Assembly: GCF_002005225.1 (NCBI RefSeq)
Contig: NZ_CP019724.1
Span: 7,358,001 to 7,422,000 of the forward strand
Origin: Streptomyces pactum
GTDB lineage: Bacteria; Actinomycetota; Actinomycetes; Streptomycetales; Streptomycetaceae
Direction of reading: 5' to 3'
DNA length: 64,000 nucleotides
Shown here: one piece after another, positions 1 through 8,769 of the stretch
Layout: the number at the start of each line of letters is the position of its first letter
How positions within the stretch are numbered: position 1 is the stretch's first letter
Notes under the pieces: generated by a model
What the model was told of the DNA's origin: nothing
Database searches by the model: none
What the model saw: only the letters and a program-made list of their open reading frames with translations
Made by a program: the position numbers and the translations under genes

Positions 1-2580
1 CCGCCGCACCAGGGACTCCCGCGCCGTGACGGACGTGCCGCCGTGCAGGAACTGCGAGGCCACGCCGCGGGCGGCGAGGTGCTGTTCGAGGAGCCGTGCC
101 ATCTGCACGTACTGGGTGAAGACCAGCACACTCGCCCGTTCGGCGAGGATGGTGTCGAGCAGCTCGTCCAGCAGTTCCAGCTTTCCCGAGCGGCCGTTGA
201 TGGTCGGCCGGTCCTCCTTGAGGAACTGCGACGGGTGGTTGCAGATCTGTTTGAGACTCGTCAGGAGTTTCACGATCATGCCGCGTCGCGCCATGCTGTC
301 GACTCCGGCGATCTCCGCGAGCGCCTCGCGCACCACCGCCTCGTACAGCCCCGTCTGTTCCGCGGTCAGCGACACCGGGTGGTCGGTTTCGGTCTTCGGA
401 GGCAATTCGGGCGCGATGCCGGGGTCCGACTTGCGGCGTCGCAGCAGGAACGGCCGTACGAGCCGCGCCAGCCGCTCCGCCGCCGCCGGGTCCTGGCCGC
501 CTTCGACGGCCTGCGCGTAGTGCCTGCGGAAGGTGCCGAGCCGGCCCAGCAGTCCCGGGGTGGCCCAGTCGAGGATGGCCCACAGTTCCGACAGGTTGTT
601 CTCCACCGGGGTGCCGGTGAGCGCCACCCGCGCGCGTGCGCTGATGGAACGCAATCGCCGCGCGGTCTCCGAGTACGGGTTCTTCACGTGCTGGGCCTCG
701 TCCGCCACGACCATGCCCCACGGCACGGCGGAGAGCCGGTCGGTGTCCAGGCGCATGGTGCCGTAGGTGGTGAGGACGAACTCGCCGTCGGCGAGGCCCT
801 CCAGGTCGCGCCGGGTGCCGTGGAAGCGGCGTACGGGCGTGCCGGGCGCGAACCTTTCGATCTCGCGCTGCCAGTTGCCCATGAGGGAGGTCGGGCAGAC
901 CACCAGAGTGGGGCCGGCCGCGGACTCGTCGGTCTGGCGGTGCAGATGCAGGGCGATCAGCGTGATGGTCTTGCCCAGGCCCATGTCGTCGGCGAGACAG
1001 CAGCCCAGGCCCAACGACGTCATGCGGGCCAGCCAGTTGAGCCCCCGTCGCTGGTAGTCGCGCAGCGTGGCGTCGAGGGCGGCGGGCTGGGCGACGGCAT
1101 CCTGCACCTCGGGGTCGGCGAGCCGTTCCCGCAGGGACGCCAGCCACCCCGTGGGACGCACTTCGACGCGGCGCCCGTCGACCTCCGTCGAGCCCGTCAG
1201 GGCCGCGGCGAGCGCGTCGACGGGCGTGACCTTGTGGTCCTGCCGGGTGCGGGCGCGGTGTGCCTCCTCGGGGTCCACGAGCACCCACTGGTCGCGCAGG
1301 CGCACCACGGGGCGGTTGGCCTCGGCGAGCAGATCCAGCTCCTCGCGCGTGAGCCGCCGCTCGCCCAGGGCGAACGACCAGTTGAAGGCGAGCAGCGCGT
1401 CGGCGGACAGGAAGGACGGACCGGTGTCCGACGCGGCCATGCGCTGCGACGGCTCGTCATCGGGCGGCCCGACCTCCGCGCGGGAGGTCAGGTTACGGGC
1501 CAGCTCCCTCGGCCAGTGCACGTCGACGCCGGCGCCGGCGAGTGCCCGGGAGCCCACTCCGAGCAGCTCGGTGACCTCTTCGTCGGCGAGCTCGACGGCG
1601 TCCGGCACCGCGGCCGACAGCAGCGGCGTGAGCGCGGGCCAGGCCCGCGCCGCACGGCGGAGCGCGAGCAGGGCGTCCATCCGCGCGCGCTTGCCGAACC
1701 CGTCGCTCACGGTGCCCGCCCACGCCTCGGCGGCGTCCGCGACGAGCGCGGGGTCGCTCACGCTGTGCACCTGGAGCACGGCCCGGAAGGCGGGTCGGGC
1801 CTCCTGGGAAGCAGCGGCCGACAGGCCCCGTACCTCGACGCGCAGCGACAGCCGTACTCCCGTGTCGTGTCCCGCGGCGACATCGGCCGCCCACTCGCGC
1901 AGTTCGGGCATCCGCTGCGGCTTTCGCGAGGCGTAGGCGGGCTGGCCCGTGACGAGTTCGGCGGCGGGGGAGCGGGGCAGCGTGTCGGCGACCGCGTCGA
2001 GGAAGGCGCGCACCAGTTGTTCCGGGTCTGGCAGCCGCAGCGGTTCGGTGACGTCGACCGGGACGGCATGTGCCTCCGGCGGCATGGCGGCGGCGAGATG
2101 GCGGATCCGTTCGGTCTCCTCCGCACCCAGCGGGCCCGTGCGCCAGGCATCGTGGTCGGCCGCGGACAGGCCGGGCAGCAGCAGGCCGCGGGCCACGACG
2201 TGCAGTGCCTCCACGACGACCGTGCCCCAGAACACGGTCGCCCGGTGGCCGTCCACGCCCTCACGCGCGCGCGTGAGAATCGGCAGGGCCGTTCGCACGG
2301 GCAGCAGCACTGCGGGCACGCCGGCCGTACCCACGCCGTCCCAGTGGGGGAGTGCGACCGTCAGAGTTTCCATGGTCCCCGAGGAGACGGCGGCGGGGTC
2401 CTCGCCGTCGGGCCGCCAGAAGGCGACTCTGCCGCTGCGGGCGGGATCACCGGGCACGAAGACAGCACAGCAGCGGGCGAGTTCGGCAATCTCGGACTGT
2501 GTGGCCGGAAGAGCGGTCTGCGCAGCGATGATGTATTCCTCAAATTTGACTACTCCGGGACGCGGTCGCCGACTGTACAT
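1..2580 (-). CDS. SNF2/SWI2-family DEAD/DEAH-box helicase (C-terminus beyond window)
   Basis: The 860 visible codons read leftward off the window edge, so the C-terminus is missing. The N-terminal half carries the region usual in bacterial SNF2 proteins. The SNF2 ATPase core follows, with Walker A 'ADDMGLGKT', the Walker B variant 'VVADEAQH' and 'LTGTPVENNLSELW'. The second helicase lobe begins ('VLVFTQYVQMARLL', 'FLHGGTS') and is then cut. Family members are ATP-driven dsDNA translocases that remodel protein-DNA complexes or assist repair; the substrate here is unknown. ATG at 2580 is the furthest upstream start, but no clear ribosome site precedes it. Family-like sequence begins near residue 20, so the true start may lie slightly inside. 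Confidence 0.93.
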   Translation of the reverse strand, partial: MYSRRPRPGVVKFEEYIIAAQTALPATQSEIAELARCCAVFVPGDPARSGRVAFWRPDGEDPAAVSSGTMETLTVALPHWDGVGTAGVPAVLLPVRTALPILTRAREGVDGHRATVFWGTVVVEALHVVARGLLLPGLSAADHDAWRTGPLGAEETERIRHLAAAMPPEAHAVPVDVTEPLRLPDPEQLVRAFLDAVADTLPRSPAAELVTGQPAYASRKPQRMPELREWAADVAAGHDTGVRLSLRVEVRGLSAAASQEARPAFRAVLQVHSVSDPALVADAAEAWAGTVSDGFGKRARMDALLALRRAARAWPALTPLLSAAVPDAVELADEEVTELLGVGSRALAGAGVDVHWPRELARNLTSRAEVGPPDDEPSQRMAASDTGPSFLSADALLAFNWSFALGERRLTREELDLLAEANRPVVRLRDQWVLVDPEEAHRARTRQDHKVTPVDALAAALTGSTEVDGRRVEVRPTGWLASLRERLADPEVQDAVAQPAALDATLRDYQRRGLNWLARMTSLGLGCCLADDMGLGKTITLIALHLHRQTDESAAGPTLVVCPTSLMGNWQREIERFAPGTPVRRFHGTRRDLEGLADGEFVLTTYGTMRLDTDRLSAVPWGMVVADEAQHVKNPYSETARRLRSISARARVALTGTPVENNLSELWAILDWATPGLLGRLGTFRRHYAQAVEGGQDPAAAERLARLVRPFLLRRRKSDPGIAPELPPKTETDHPVSLTAEQTGLYEAVVREALAEIAGVDSMARRGMIVKLLTSLKQICNHPSQFLKEDRPTINGRSGKLELLDELLDTILAERASVLVFTQYVQMARLLEQHLAARGVASQFLHGGTSVTARESLVRR

Positions 2581-2792
2581 GATTTCTGCGGTTGCGGGGT
2601 GGGGTGAAGCTGTGGTGTGGGTCACTATTCAAGTAAGGAGGTGCTCTCTCCAGGACGGAGTCGCCGGCGGGCTCTCAGGGGCGCGTAAGGGTCCGGCCTC
2701 AGGGACGTCTCAGGGTCGCGGGCCGGAACCGCCGGGAGCACGGGTCCGTTTTCAGGACAGAGAGCGGCAGTGGCCGCGAAGGAGGCGACACC

Positions 2793-2975
2793 ATGTCGAA
2801 GAACGCCAAAGTCGCAGCGGGGGGAGTGGCGGCCGGGCTCATCCTGTTGATCTGGCTGCCCTGGTGGGCCGCCCTGCTCATAGTCCTGGGAGTGCCGGCC
2901 GCCGCGTACCTCACCCTGGACCCCGCGCAGCGGCGCAGGCTGCGCCGCGGCACACGCAAGGAGATCGGTCGTTGA
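2793..2975 (+). CDS. Small hydrophobic membrane protein
   Basis: This 60-residue protein has a basic N-terminus, two closely spaced hydrophobic stretches (residues about 7-40, with 'LIWLPWWAALLIVLG' between them) and a very arginine-rich tail, which predicts cytoplasmic ends. AAGGAGG lies just before the ATG and codon use is Streptomyces-like, supporting a real gene despite its size. It is transcribed away from the helicase gene and converges on the esterase gene with only 4 bases between. No function is recognised; it is most like the tiny conserved membrane proteins common in Streptomyces. Confidence 0.72.
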   Translation: MSKNAKVAAGGVAAGLILLIWLPWWAALLIVLGVPAAAYLTLDPAQRRRLRRGTRKEIGR

Positions 2976-2979
2976 GGCG

Positions 2980-4380
2980 CTAACGCCGCGTCTCGGCTGG
3001 CGCGGCAAGGGCACAGGAGTTGACCACGTCGCCGTCCGCGGGCCTGCCGATCGTGTGGTCCGCGGGTGGCGTGGTGTCCCGCTCCACCCATGCGGTCAGC
3101 GCGTCGAAGGCCGATCGGAAACAGGGCAGGATCGGCCGCAACCTGTCGGGATAGGTGTCGTACAGTCCGTCGACGTGCGTGCCGCCCGCGACCGTGTAGT
3201 AGCGGTGCAGGCGGCCTCGCCCCCTCGCGTCGATCATGCGCGCGTACACGTCGGAGTCGGCGGCCTTGGGCAGCAGTGCGTCCAGATCGCCGTGCAGCGT
3301 GATCAGGGGCTTGCCGATGCGTCCGGTCAGTGCGACCCGGGCCACCGCACGGTGGACGGAGGCGGGGCGTTCCGCGTAGTCGTAGGTGGCGTCGGAGCGG
3401 CACGGCGCCAGGATCGCCTCCGGCGTCGAGCCGGCGGTCGGACCGGGGCATCTGGGGTCGTGGGCCGGGTCGAACTCGGCCCGGTAGATCTTCTGCGTCA
3501 GGCCCCAGTACGCCGTCTCGTGGTAGGGCCACAGGAACTCGGAGCCGCGCGCGAAGCCCGCCGTGTACAGCTCCTCGTCCCGTGTCGTGCCGAACATCCG
3601 AGCCACTGCCACCGGCAGGGACGTGAGGAGGCTGGGGCCGTCCGCGGTCCACAGCGCCCCCTCCCAGTCCACGCCGCCGTCGTACAGCTCCGGGTGGTTC
3701 TCCAACTGCCAGCGGGTGAGATAGCCGCCGTTGGAGATGCCGGCGATGTAGGTGCGCCGCGGCAGGTGCCCGTAGCGCTGGGCGGCCACCCGGCGGGCGG
3801 CCCGGGTGAGCTGGGTGGTGCGTGCGTTCCACTCGGTGACCGCGTCTCCGGGCCGGACACCGTCCCGGTAGAAGTCCGTTCCGCTGTTGCCCTTGTCGGT
3901 CGAGGCATACGCGTACCCCTGTGCGAGGGCCCGGTCGGAGATCGCCCTGTCCGTGGCGTACTGCTTGCGGGTGCCCGGCGCGCCCGTCACGACGAGGCCG
4001 CCGTTCCAGTCGTCCGGCAACCGGATCACGAACTGTGCGTCGTGCCGCCAGCCGTGCGTGTCGTTGAAGCGGGAGGAGTCCGGAAAGTACCCGTCGACCT
4101 GGATGCCGGGCACTCCGGACGGCGTCCGGGTGCCTTCGGCCGTCAGCCCGGCCTGGTCGGCCAGGTCGGTGTAGGGGGTGCCCGCCAGCCCGGTGGTGGT
4201 CAGGTCGTCCAGACAGGCCCTGCGCTGGAGGGCCGCGCCCGGTACCCGTACACGCTCTTGGCGGGCGCAGTGTCCGGCTCCGTCCCCGCCGCCGGTCGCC
4301 GCGGCGACCGGCGACGGCTCGATGAGCGAGACCGCCGTCAGCATGGCGGCGAGGAACGGGACACCACGGGGCGGACGCAT
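2980..4380 (-). CDS. Secreted alpha/beta-hydrolase esterase (tannase / 3-hydroxybutyrate-oligomer hydrolase-like)
   Basis: 466 residues. The first ~25 form a Sec-type signal ('RPPRGVPFLAAMLTAVS' to 'VAAA'), so it acts outside the cell. The serine hydrolase fold is shown by 'YIAGISNGGYLTR' (G-x-S-x-G), the later acid loop 'LHGDLDALLP' and the histidine motif 'GGTHVDGLYD', in triad order. The size and 'GISNGGY' nucleophile elbow fit the tannase/feruloyl-esterase and D-3-hydroxybutyrate-oligomer-hydrolase groups. It probably cleaves ester bonds in plant phenolics or polyester oligomers, but which cannot be told. The start at 4380 is chosen because GGAGG sits 7 bases upstream and a signal peptide follows; a longer in-frame extension to 4488 has neither. 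Confidence 0.82.
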   Translation of the reverse strand: MRPPRGVPFLAAMLTAVSLIEPSPVAAATGGGDGAGHCARQERVRVPGAALQRRACLDDLTTTGLAGTPYTDLADQAGLTAEGTRTPSGVPGIQVDGYFPDSSRFNDTHGWRHDAQFVIRLPDDWNGGLVVTGAPGTRKQYATDRAISDRALAQGYAYASTDKGNSGTDFYRDGVRPGDAVTEWNARTTQLTRAARRVAAQRYGHLPRRTYIAGISNGGYLTRWQLENHPELYDGGVDWEGALWTADGPSLLTSLPVAVARMFGTTRDEELYTAGFARGSEFLWPYHETAYWGLTQKIYRAEFDPAHDPRCPGPTAGSTPEAILAPCRSDATYDYAERPASVHRAVARVALTGRIGKPLITLHGDLDALLPKAADSDVYARMIDARGRGRLHRYYTVAGGTHVDGLYDTYPDRLRPILPCFRSAFDALTAWVERDTTPPADHTIGRPADGDVVNSCALAAPAETRR

Positions 4381-4556
4381 CAGGACCTCCAGGCGCGATG
4401 GGGGAGTGGAGCTGAGGGTTGCCTCATCGTGCGGGCCCGCGACGGCCTCTTCCATGGGCGGGAGCCACATGGGAAAGGGGCCGGGCATAGAGGTTGAAGA
4501 CAGTCGGGACGTGTACGCTCCCGGTTCCGTGAGGTGACGGGCCTCGCTATCCCGGG

Positions 4557-5507
4557 TCAGCTCGGCCGGACGGCCATCTTGTCGAGGGCTTCCAGGAGTC
4601 CGGGCAGCGACGGCCCTCGGCCCACCGGCAGCACCTCACCGGGTTCCTCGTCGAGCAGGATGAAGGCGATGTCGTCGGTTCTGGCGACGAGCGACCAACC
4701 GGGGCCGTCGGCACGCAGCGTCCGAGCGTCCCCGGGCGCGAACGAGGACCGGACCCGGCCGAGCGGCGGGGGCGTGTCGACGTAGGCGCGGGCCTCCGCG
4801 AGCACCCGCCGGACGCCACCGTGCCCCAAGGACCCGGCATCGGCACCGGCACCGGTCCCGCCGTCCGTGGCCCTGACCTCGTCGTCCGTGGCGCCGACCT
4901 CGACGTCCGCGGCCCCGGCCTCCGCGCCTTCGGGGGTCTCCTCGCCCGCAGCGTCGCGGTCCGCCGCGCTGTCCACGGAACCGGCGTCGCCGCCCGCCAC
5001 CGGGAAGTCCGCGTCGTCGATCTGGTCCCGCCACTGGGCCCACTGCAGGGCGATCTCGTCGGCTCCCAGACGCCGCTGCGCGGGCCCCCACACGCTGGTG
5101 TCCGGCGGCGACAGCGCGGGCTGGTCGGCGGACTCGGGGCCGGGGTCGTGCGGCGCGGGCACGCCAGGAGCCGCCACGGCGACCGCGAGGGGCCAGCCGG
5201 GCAGCGCGGCGACGACCGTACGCCCGTCCGGCGAGAGGTCGTACTCCATGCCGCAGTCCCAGGAGGCCACGGCGACGGCCACCAGCGAGACGTCGTCGAC
5301 GACGACCGTCCAACGAGCGCCGTCCCCGTCCTGGCCCAATACCAGGCCGTAGCCGTCCGCCAGCGGGGGGAGACCGAGCGCCGCGCACGCCTCCGGGTAG
5401 TCGTCGCCCAGCACACTCGGGAACTTCGCCGGCGTCAGCAGCACCGCCGTGAGCACATAGAGCGCATCGTCCTCGGCGGCGACGGCGTCCTCGTCCGTCC
5501 CGGCCAT
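4557..5507 (-). CDS. Conserved Streptomyces protein of unknown function with acidic central linker
   Basis: 316 residues. The N-terminal ~150 residues look like a compact alpha/beta fold ('ALYVLTAVLLTPAKFPSVLG', 'WTVVVDDVSLVAVAVASWD'). A low-complexity linker of Gly, Ala, Asp and Glu runs through about residues 160-235, followed by a short C-terminal domain ('VRSSFAPGDARTLRADGPGW'). There is no signal peptide or membrane segment. The start at 5507 is preferred over an in-frame ATG at 5531 because GGGAGG precedes it at normal spacing. The gene stands alone on its strand. No function is recognised. Confidence 0.8.
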   Translation of the reverse strand: MAGTDEDAVAAEDDALYVLTAVLLTPAKFPSVLGDDYPEACAALGLPPLADGYGLVLGQDGDGARWTVVVDDVSLVAVAVASWDCGMEYDLSPDGRTVVAALPGWPLAVAVAAPGVPAPHDPGPESADQPALSPPDTSVWGPAQRRLGADEIALQWAQWRDQIDDADFPVAGGDAGSVDSAADRDAAGEETPEGAEAGAADVEVGATDDEVRATDGGTGAGADAGSLGHGGVRRVLAEARAYVDTPPPLGRVRSSFAPGDARTLRADGPGWSLVARTDDIAFILLDEEPGEVLPVGRGPSLPGLLEALDKMAVRPS

Positions 5508-5618
5508 CCCAGCCTCCCCTCGGTTGTCCAATGGCGCGCACCCTAATGCGCCGGGGAAGCCCTTGTCACGACTCGCAGACGCACCCGAGCTGCAGGTTTC
5601 CGGGTGGACGGGGCGAAT

Positions 5619-5641
5619 CGCCCGCCTGTGCCGGGCGGGCG
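5619..5641 (-). terminator. Stem-loop after the 108-residue gene
   Basis: Perfect 8-bp stem CGCCCGCC / GGCGGGCG with a 7-base loop, starting 2 bases after the stop codon of the leftward gene at 5644. There is no U-tract, which is usual for Streptomyces terminators. Confidence 0.5.
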
Positions 5642-5643
5642 GG

Positions 5644-5970
5644 TCACGCCGCGGGCAGCCCCAGGAGCGCTCGGGCCACGTCCCGCGGCGACTCGTCGCG
5701 TTCCCGTGCGAGCGCGATCACGGCCCTGCACGCCAACTCGTTCACCCCGAACGACAGGGCCTCCGGTGACACCCAGCCCGCCGCCTCGTCGATCCGCTCC
5801 TGATCGTCGTCCGCGCACGCCGCGACGTACGCGGCGGCAGCCTCGAACAGATTGTGCGAGCGCCGCTCCCCTCCCGTTCTCCGCTCCGTGCGCCGAGCGG
5901 CGCGAGATCTGTCCCAGGCCTCGTGAATCCTGCCGAACAATCGGACCACCCCTGCCCTGTCGATAGCCAT
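5644..5970 (-). CDS. Small conserved hypothetical protein
   Basis: 108 residues, mostly helical and charged: 'VVRLFGRIHEAWDRSRAARR', then an Ala-rich helix 'LFEAAAAYVAACADDDQ', ending in 'VARALLGLPAA'. No membrane segment, metal motif or known domain is recognised. It is divergent from the MpaB-like gene at 6039 with 68 bases between, so the two share a promoter region. AGGAG occurs about 15 bases before the ATG, rather far, so the start is not certain. A stem-loop directly after the stop supports a complete transcription unit. Confidence 0.68.
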   Translation of the reverse strand: MAIDRAGVVRLFGRIHEAWDRSRAARRTERRTGGERRSHNLFEAAAAYVAACADDDQERIDEAAGWVSPEALSFGVNELACRAVIALARERDESPRDVARALLGLPAA

Positions 5971-6038
5971 GACTGATCGTTCATCTCCTGCTGCTCAACG
6001 TAGAGTTGAACCTTCGACGGCAGAAGGGAACAGCCACG

Positions 6039-6935
6039 GTGAAGCGTTTCGAACGGCTGGCACAGATCCGGCGGATGGACCCGTACGAGGACGCTTCGGA
6101 GATCTATCGACTGGCCTCGGCCTATGAGTTCCCGTGGGACGTCGCCCGCGCTCTCGAGCTGGCTCTCTACCGCACCTACGCCGTTCCGAGCATCGGGCGA
6201 CTGCTGGCCGAGACGGCGCAGTTCACCGACCGGGCGCAGAAGCGGTACGACGACACGGCCCTCCTGCTGGACGCCGTCGTCGAGCACGGCTTCGGCAGCG
6301 AGCAGGGCCGCACGGCCATCCGGCGCATCAACCAGATGCACCACGCATACGACATCACCAACGACGACATGCGGTATGTCCTGTGCACGTTCGTCGTGAC
6401 CCCCAAACGCTGGATCGACGCCTATGGGTGGCGCAGGATGTCGCGTCACGAGACCATCGCGTCCGCCGTCCACTACCGCACGCTGGGGCGGCACATGGGC
6501 ATCAAGGACATTCCCGGGTCCTACGAGGAATTCGAAGCCTGTCTCGACGCCTATGAGGAGACCCACTTCGCCTGGGACGAAGGAGCGCGCCGGGTCTCCG
6601 ACGCCACACTCGACCTCATGGCCTCCTGGTACCCGAGTCCCCTCGCACCGGTTCTGCGGACCGGGACCCTCGCCCTGCTCGACGAGCCCCTCCTGCGGGC
6701 CTTCCGCTACACACCGCCCAGCCCCGCCACCCGGTCACTCGTACGCCGCGCGGTGTGGCTGCGCGGGCGCGCGGTCCGTCTGATGCCACCGAGGCGCACT
6801 CCGCACCACGCCCGGCAGAACTGGGAGATCAAGGGCTACCCGAACGGCTACCGGCTGGCCGAACTGGGCACCCGCCCGGTCCCCGGCGTGCGGGGGTGCC
6901 CGGTCCGCCACATCGACACGTCGGCCGGCGAGTGA
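6039..6935 (+). CDS. MpaB-family (DUF2236) oxygenase-like protein
   Basis: 298 residues matching the DUF2236 family, which includes fungal MpaB and the rubber oxygenase Lcp, proteins with b-type heme. Family features seen are 'FALYRTYAVPSIG'-like 'LALYRTYAVPSIGRLL', 'RINQMHHAYDITNDDM' with paired histidines, and 'HETIASAVHYRTLGRHMGI'. The last ~70 residues are basic. Members often act as oxidases or oxygenases on polyisoprenoid or lipid substrates; the substrate here is unknown. GTG at 6039 is chosen because GAAGGGA lies 8 bases upstream; an in-frame TTG at 6006 has no such site. No signal peptide, so presumably cytoplasmic. Confidence 0.8.
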   Translation: MKRFERLAQIRRMDPYEDASEIYRLASAYEFPWDVARALELALYRTYAVPSIGRLLAETAQFTDRAQKRYDDTALLLDAVVEHGFGSEQGRTAIRRINQMHHAYDITNDDMRYVLCTFVVTPKRWIDAYGWRRMSRHETIASAVHYRTLGRHMGIKDIPGSYEEFEACLDAYEETHFAWDEGARRVSDATLDLMASWYPSPLAPVLRTGTLALLDEPLLRAFRYTPPSPATRSLVRRAVWLRGRAVRLMPPRRTPHHARQNWEIKGYPNGYRLAELGTRPVPGVRGCPVRHIDTSAGE

Positions 6936-7107
6936 ACCGATCGGCTCGCGCAGCCGGCTGAGGCCGGACCGGGACCGGCCGCGGACAGCAGCCGCATCGC
7001 CTCCTGCGACGAGGACGGTCACGTCCAAGGCGGCCACGCGGCGATGGTCGCGGGACTGGGCCGAGCCTTCGGCGCTTGTACCGGTGGCCTGTACTCGCCG
7101 CGAGCGG

Positions 7108-7707
7108 TCAGCCCTCGCGTACGGCCAGGGCCAGGAAGCGGGCCTCCTCGTCGACGTACGACGTCATGCACCACCCGGAACCGGCGAGCAGGCTCCGGAG
7201 GTTGGGCTGGGCGCGCAGGTCGTCCGGGGTGATCCGCCGCCCTTGCCGGGCTGCGAGTGCCGCTCTTCCGATCGGATGGAACAGCGCCAGGACACCGCCG
7301 GGCCGCACAACGCGCGCCAACTCCCGCAGATTCCCTGCCGGATCGGGCAGGTGCGCCAGGAGGCCCGCCGCGAACACGGCGTCGAGCGTCCGCGACCGAA
7401 GTGGCAGCGCCGCGACATCGGTCAGCAGCAACCGTCCGTCCCGGTCCCTCCCGGCTCGTACGGCGGCCTGGAGCATGGCGGGCGTCAGATCGGCCCCGAC
7501 GACCAGGCCCGAGGGCCCCACAGCCGCGCGCAAGGGAGGCAGGGCCCGTCCCGTGCCGCATCCCGCGTCGAGCACGCGATCCCCCTCCCGTAGCCCCAGC
7601 TCGGCGACCGCGGCGGCGTAGGCGGGTCCGTCGTCGGGGAACCGGCGGTCCCAGTCGGCGGCGCGGGCGCCGAAGAACTCCTGGACGTGCGTGTGGTCGT
7701 CGCTCAT
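7108..7707 (-). CDS. Class I SAM-dependent methyltransferase
   Basis: 199 residues with the complete Rossmann methyltransferase signature: motif I 'VLDAGCGTGRALPPL', motif II 'VVGADLTPAMLQAA', post-II 'LTDVAALPLRSRTLDAVFAA', and 'ELARVVRPGGVLALFHP'. This is the UbiE/Coq5-like methyltransf_11 type. The substrate is unknown; nothing nearby indicates a pathway. The start is placed at the internal Met of 'MRSMSDDH' (7707), since homologous sequence starts shortly after. It is flanked by an intergenic stretch of 172 bases to the left and by the degraded conservon to the right. Confidence 0.85.
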   Translation of the reverse strand: MSDDHTHVQEFFGARAADWDRRFPDDGPAYAAAVAELGLREGDRVLDAGCGTGRALPPLRAAVGPSGLVVGADLTPAMLQAAVRAGRDRDGRLLLTDVAALPLRSRTLDAVFAAGLLAHLPDPAGNLRELARVVRPGGVLALFHPIGRAALAARQGRRITPDDLRAQPNLRSLLAGSGWCMTSYVDEEARFLALAVREG

Positions 7708-8081
7708 GCTCCGCATGATCCCTCAACGGCACAGAGGATGCCGCAGTGCACACGTCCGGACGTGACGCGATCATTCCAGCGCGTTCCTGTGTCAGACAGC
7801 ACCACCTCTCGAAGTGCGCCCCCGTTGTGCGCCCTTGCCAAGGCGAGCGTCCCGGGCCATGGGACACCTGCACCACGCCGCCCTGGACGGGCTGGCCCCC
7901 GCGCCGTCGTACGCGAGGACCTGTACCGGCGCAGCCCTCAGACCGCGCCGCACCGTGCGCGCCGTCTCGTCATCGTGCACGACCTCTCCGCCACCGTGCG
8001 CGCGCCGCGACCGGCTCCTCCCCGCGGCCCCGGTGATCGGAACGGCCGCCCGTCGGCGGACGACGCGGGAGGGCCGCGCGG
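7708..8081. other. Intergenic stretch, no gene recognised
   Basis: 374 bases between the methyltransferase start and the conservon remnant. Several open frames run through it on both strands but none shows family resemblance or a ribosome site. It may contain eroded upstream parts of the conservon (cvnA or cvnB), but I could not recognise any peptide from them. Confidence 0.4.
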
Positions 8082-8709
8082 GTGGCCGACGACACCACGG
8101 GCGGCGGCCGCGAGCGGCCGGGCAGCCAGTGGTACGACGACGGGACCGGTCCTCCGGTGCGGCCCTGCGCGATGACCGGCGGACGCACCCGGCCCGGCCC
8201 CACGGGACGCGGTCAGCGAGATCGGGCCGCTGCGCACGGAGGAGATGCTCAGCGAGGCCGGTCAACTGGTGGGCGGCACCGACGGGATCGACCGCAAGGT
8301 CACCACGACCGTCGCCATGGACTTCGGGCGCGTCACCATCCGGTCCGACCTCTCCCTGTACCTGTTCGGCACACCGGTCCAGGACCGCTTCTGGTTCCTG
8401 TGGGACGAACTCCCGCAGGTCGCCCTCGGTGCCGTCGTCCTCGTGGACACCCGGCGCCACGCGAACTGCTGTCCGGCCGTGGACTACTTCGAGCACCGGC
8501 GCATCCCGTTCGTGGTGGCCGTCAACTGCTCCAAGGGGGCGGGCCGGTACGACGCCCAGGACGTCCTGCGGGCCCTCGACCTCGACCGGGGAACGCCCGT
8601 GGGGCTGTGCGACGCCCGGGACCGGGACTCGGGGAAGGAGGTGCTGATCCGGCTCGTCGAGTACGCCGGACGGATGCATACCGCCCGGCTGCTCGACTCC
8701 GTGCGCTGA
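8082..8709 (+). pseudogene. Degenerate conservon remnant: cvnC 5' end fused out of frame to P-loop-less cvnD
   Basis: From GTG 8082 the frame reads a typical CvnC (DUF742) N-terminus: 'QWYDDGTGPPVRPCAMTGGR', then 'TRPGPTG'. Near 8205 similarity jumps to another frame and continues as the CvnD GTPase-like protein from 'AVSEIGPLRTEEMLSEAG' to the end ('VEYAGRMHTARLLDSVR'). The rest of CvnC and the CvnD start with its P-loop (GGFGVGKTT in intact proteins) are missing. The expected 'FGTPGQDRFWF' reads 'FGTPVQDRFWF'. An ORF from ATG 8245 could still give a 154-residue fragment unable to bind GTP in the usual way. Conservons are cvnA-B-C-D operons coding signalling complexes in Streptomyces. I infer an internal deletion followed by drift. 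Confidence 0.8.
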
Positions 8710-8710
8710 C

Positions 8711-8769
8711 CGGTCCAGCCTCCTCCGGCTGGGCCGGCCGGCTGCGGGGCCCTTCGGCCGGAGGGAGTC
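8711..8769. terminator. GC-rich inverted repeats between convergent genes
   Basis: The 60 bases between the cvnD remnant and the oppositely oriented oxidoreductase contain an outer pair CCTCCGGC / GCCGGAGG and inner GGCC repeats. Its position between convergent genes suits a bidirectional terminator; the large loop makes this weak. Confidence 0.3.

Noticed and set aside
43..2607. An 854-codon plus-strand open frame
   Set aside because: It is the mirror of the SNF2 helicase gene; the minus strand gives clear helicase motifs.
7708..8081. A search for cvnA/cvnB remains upstream of the conservon fragment
   Set aside because: Phrases such as 'RRLVIVHDLSATVRAPRP' looked suggestive but did not match known CvnA or CvnB segments convincingly.
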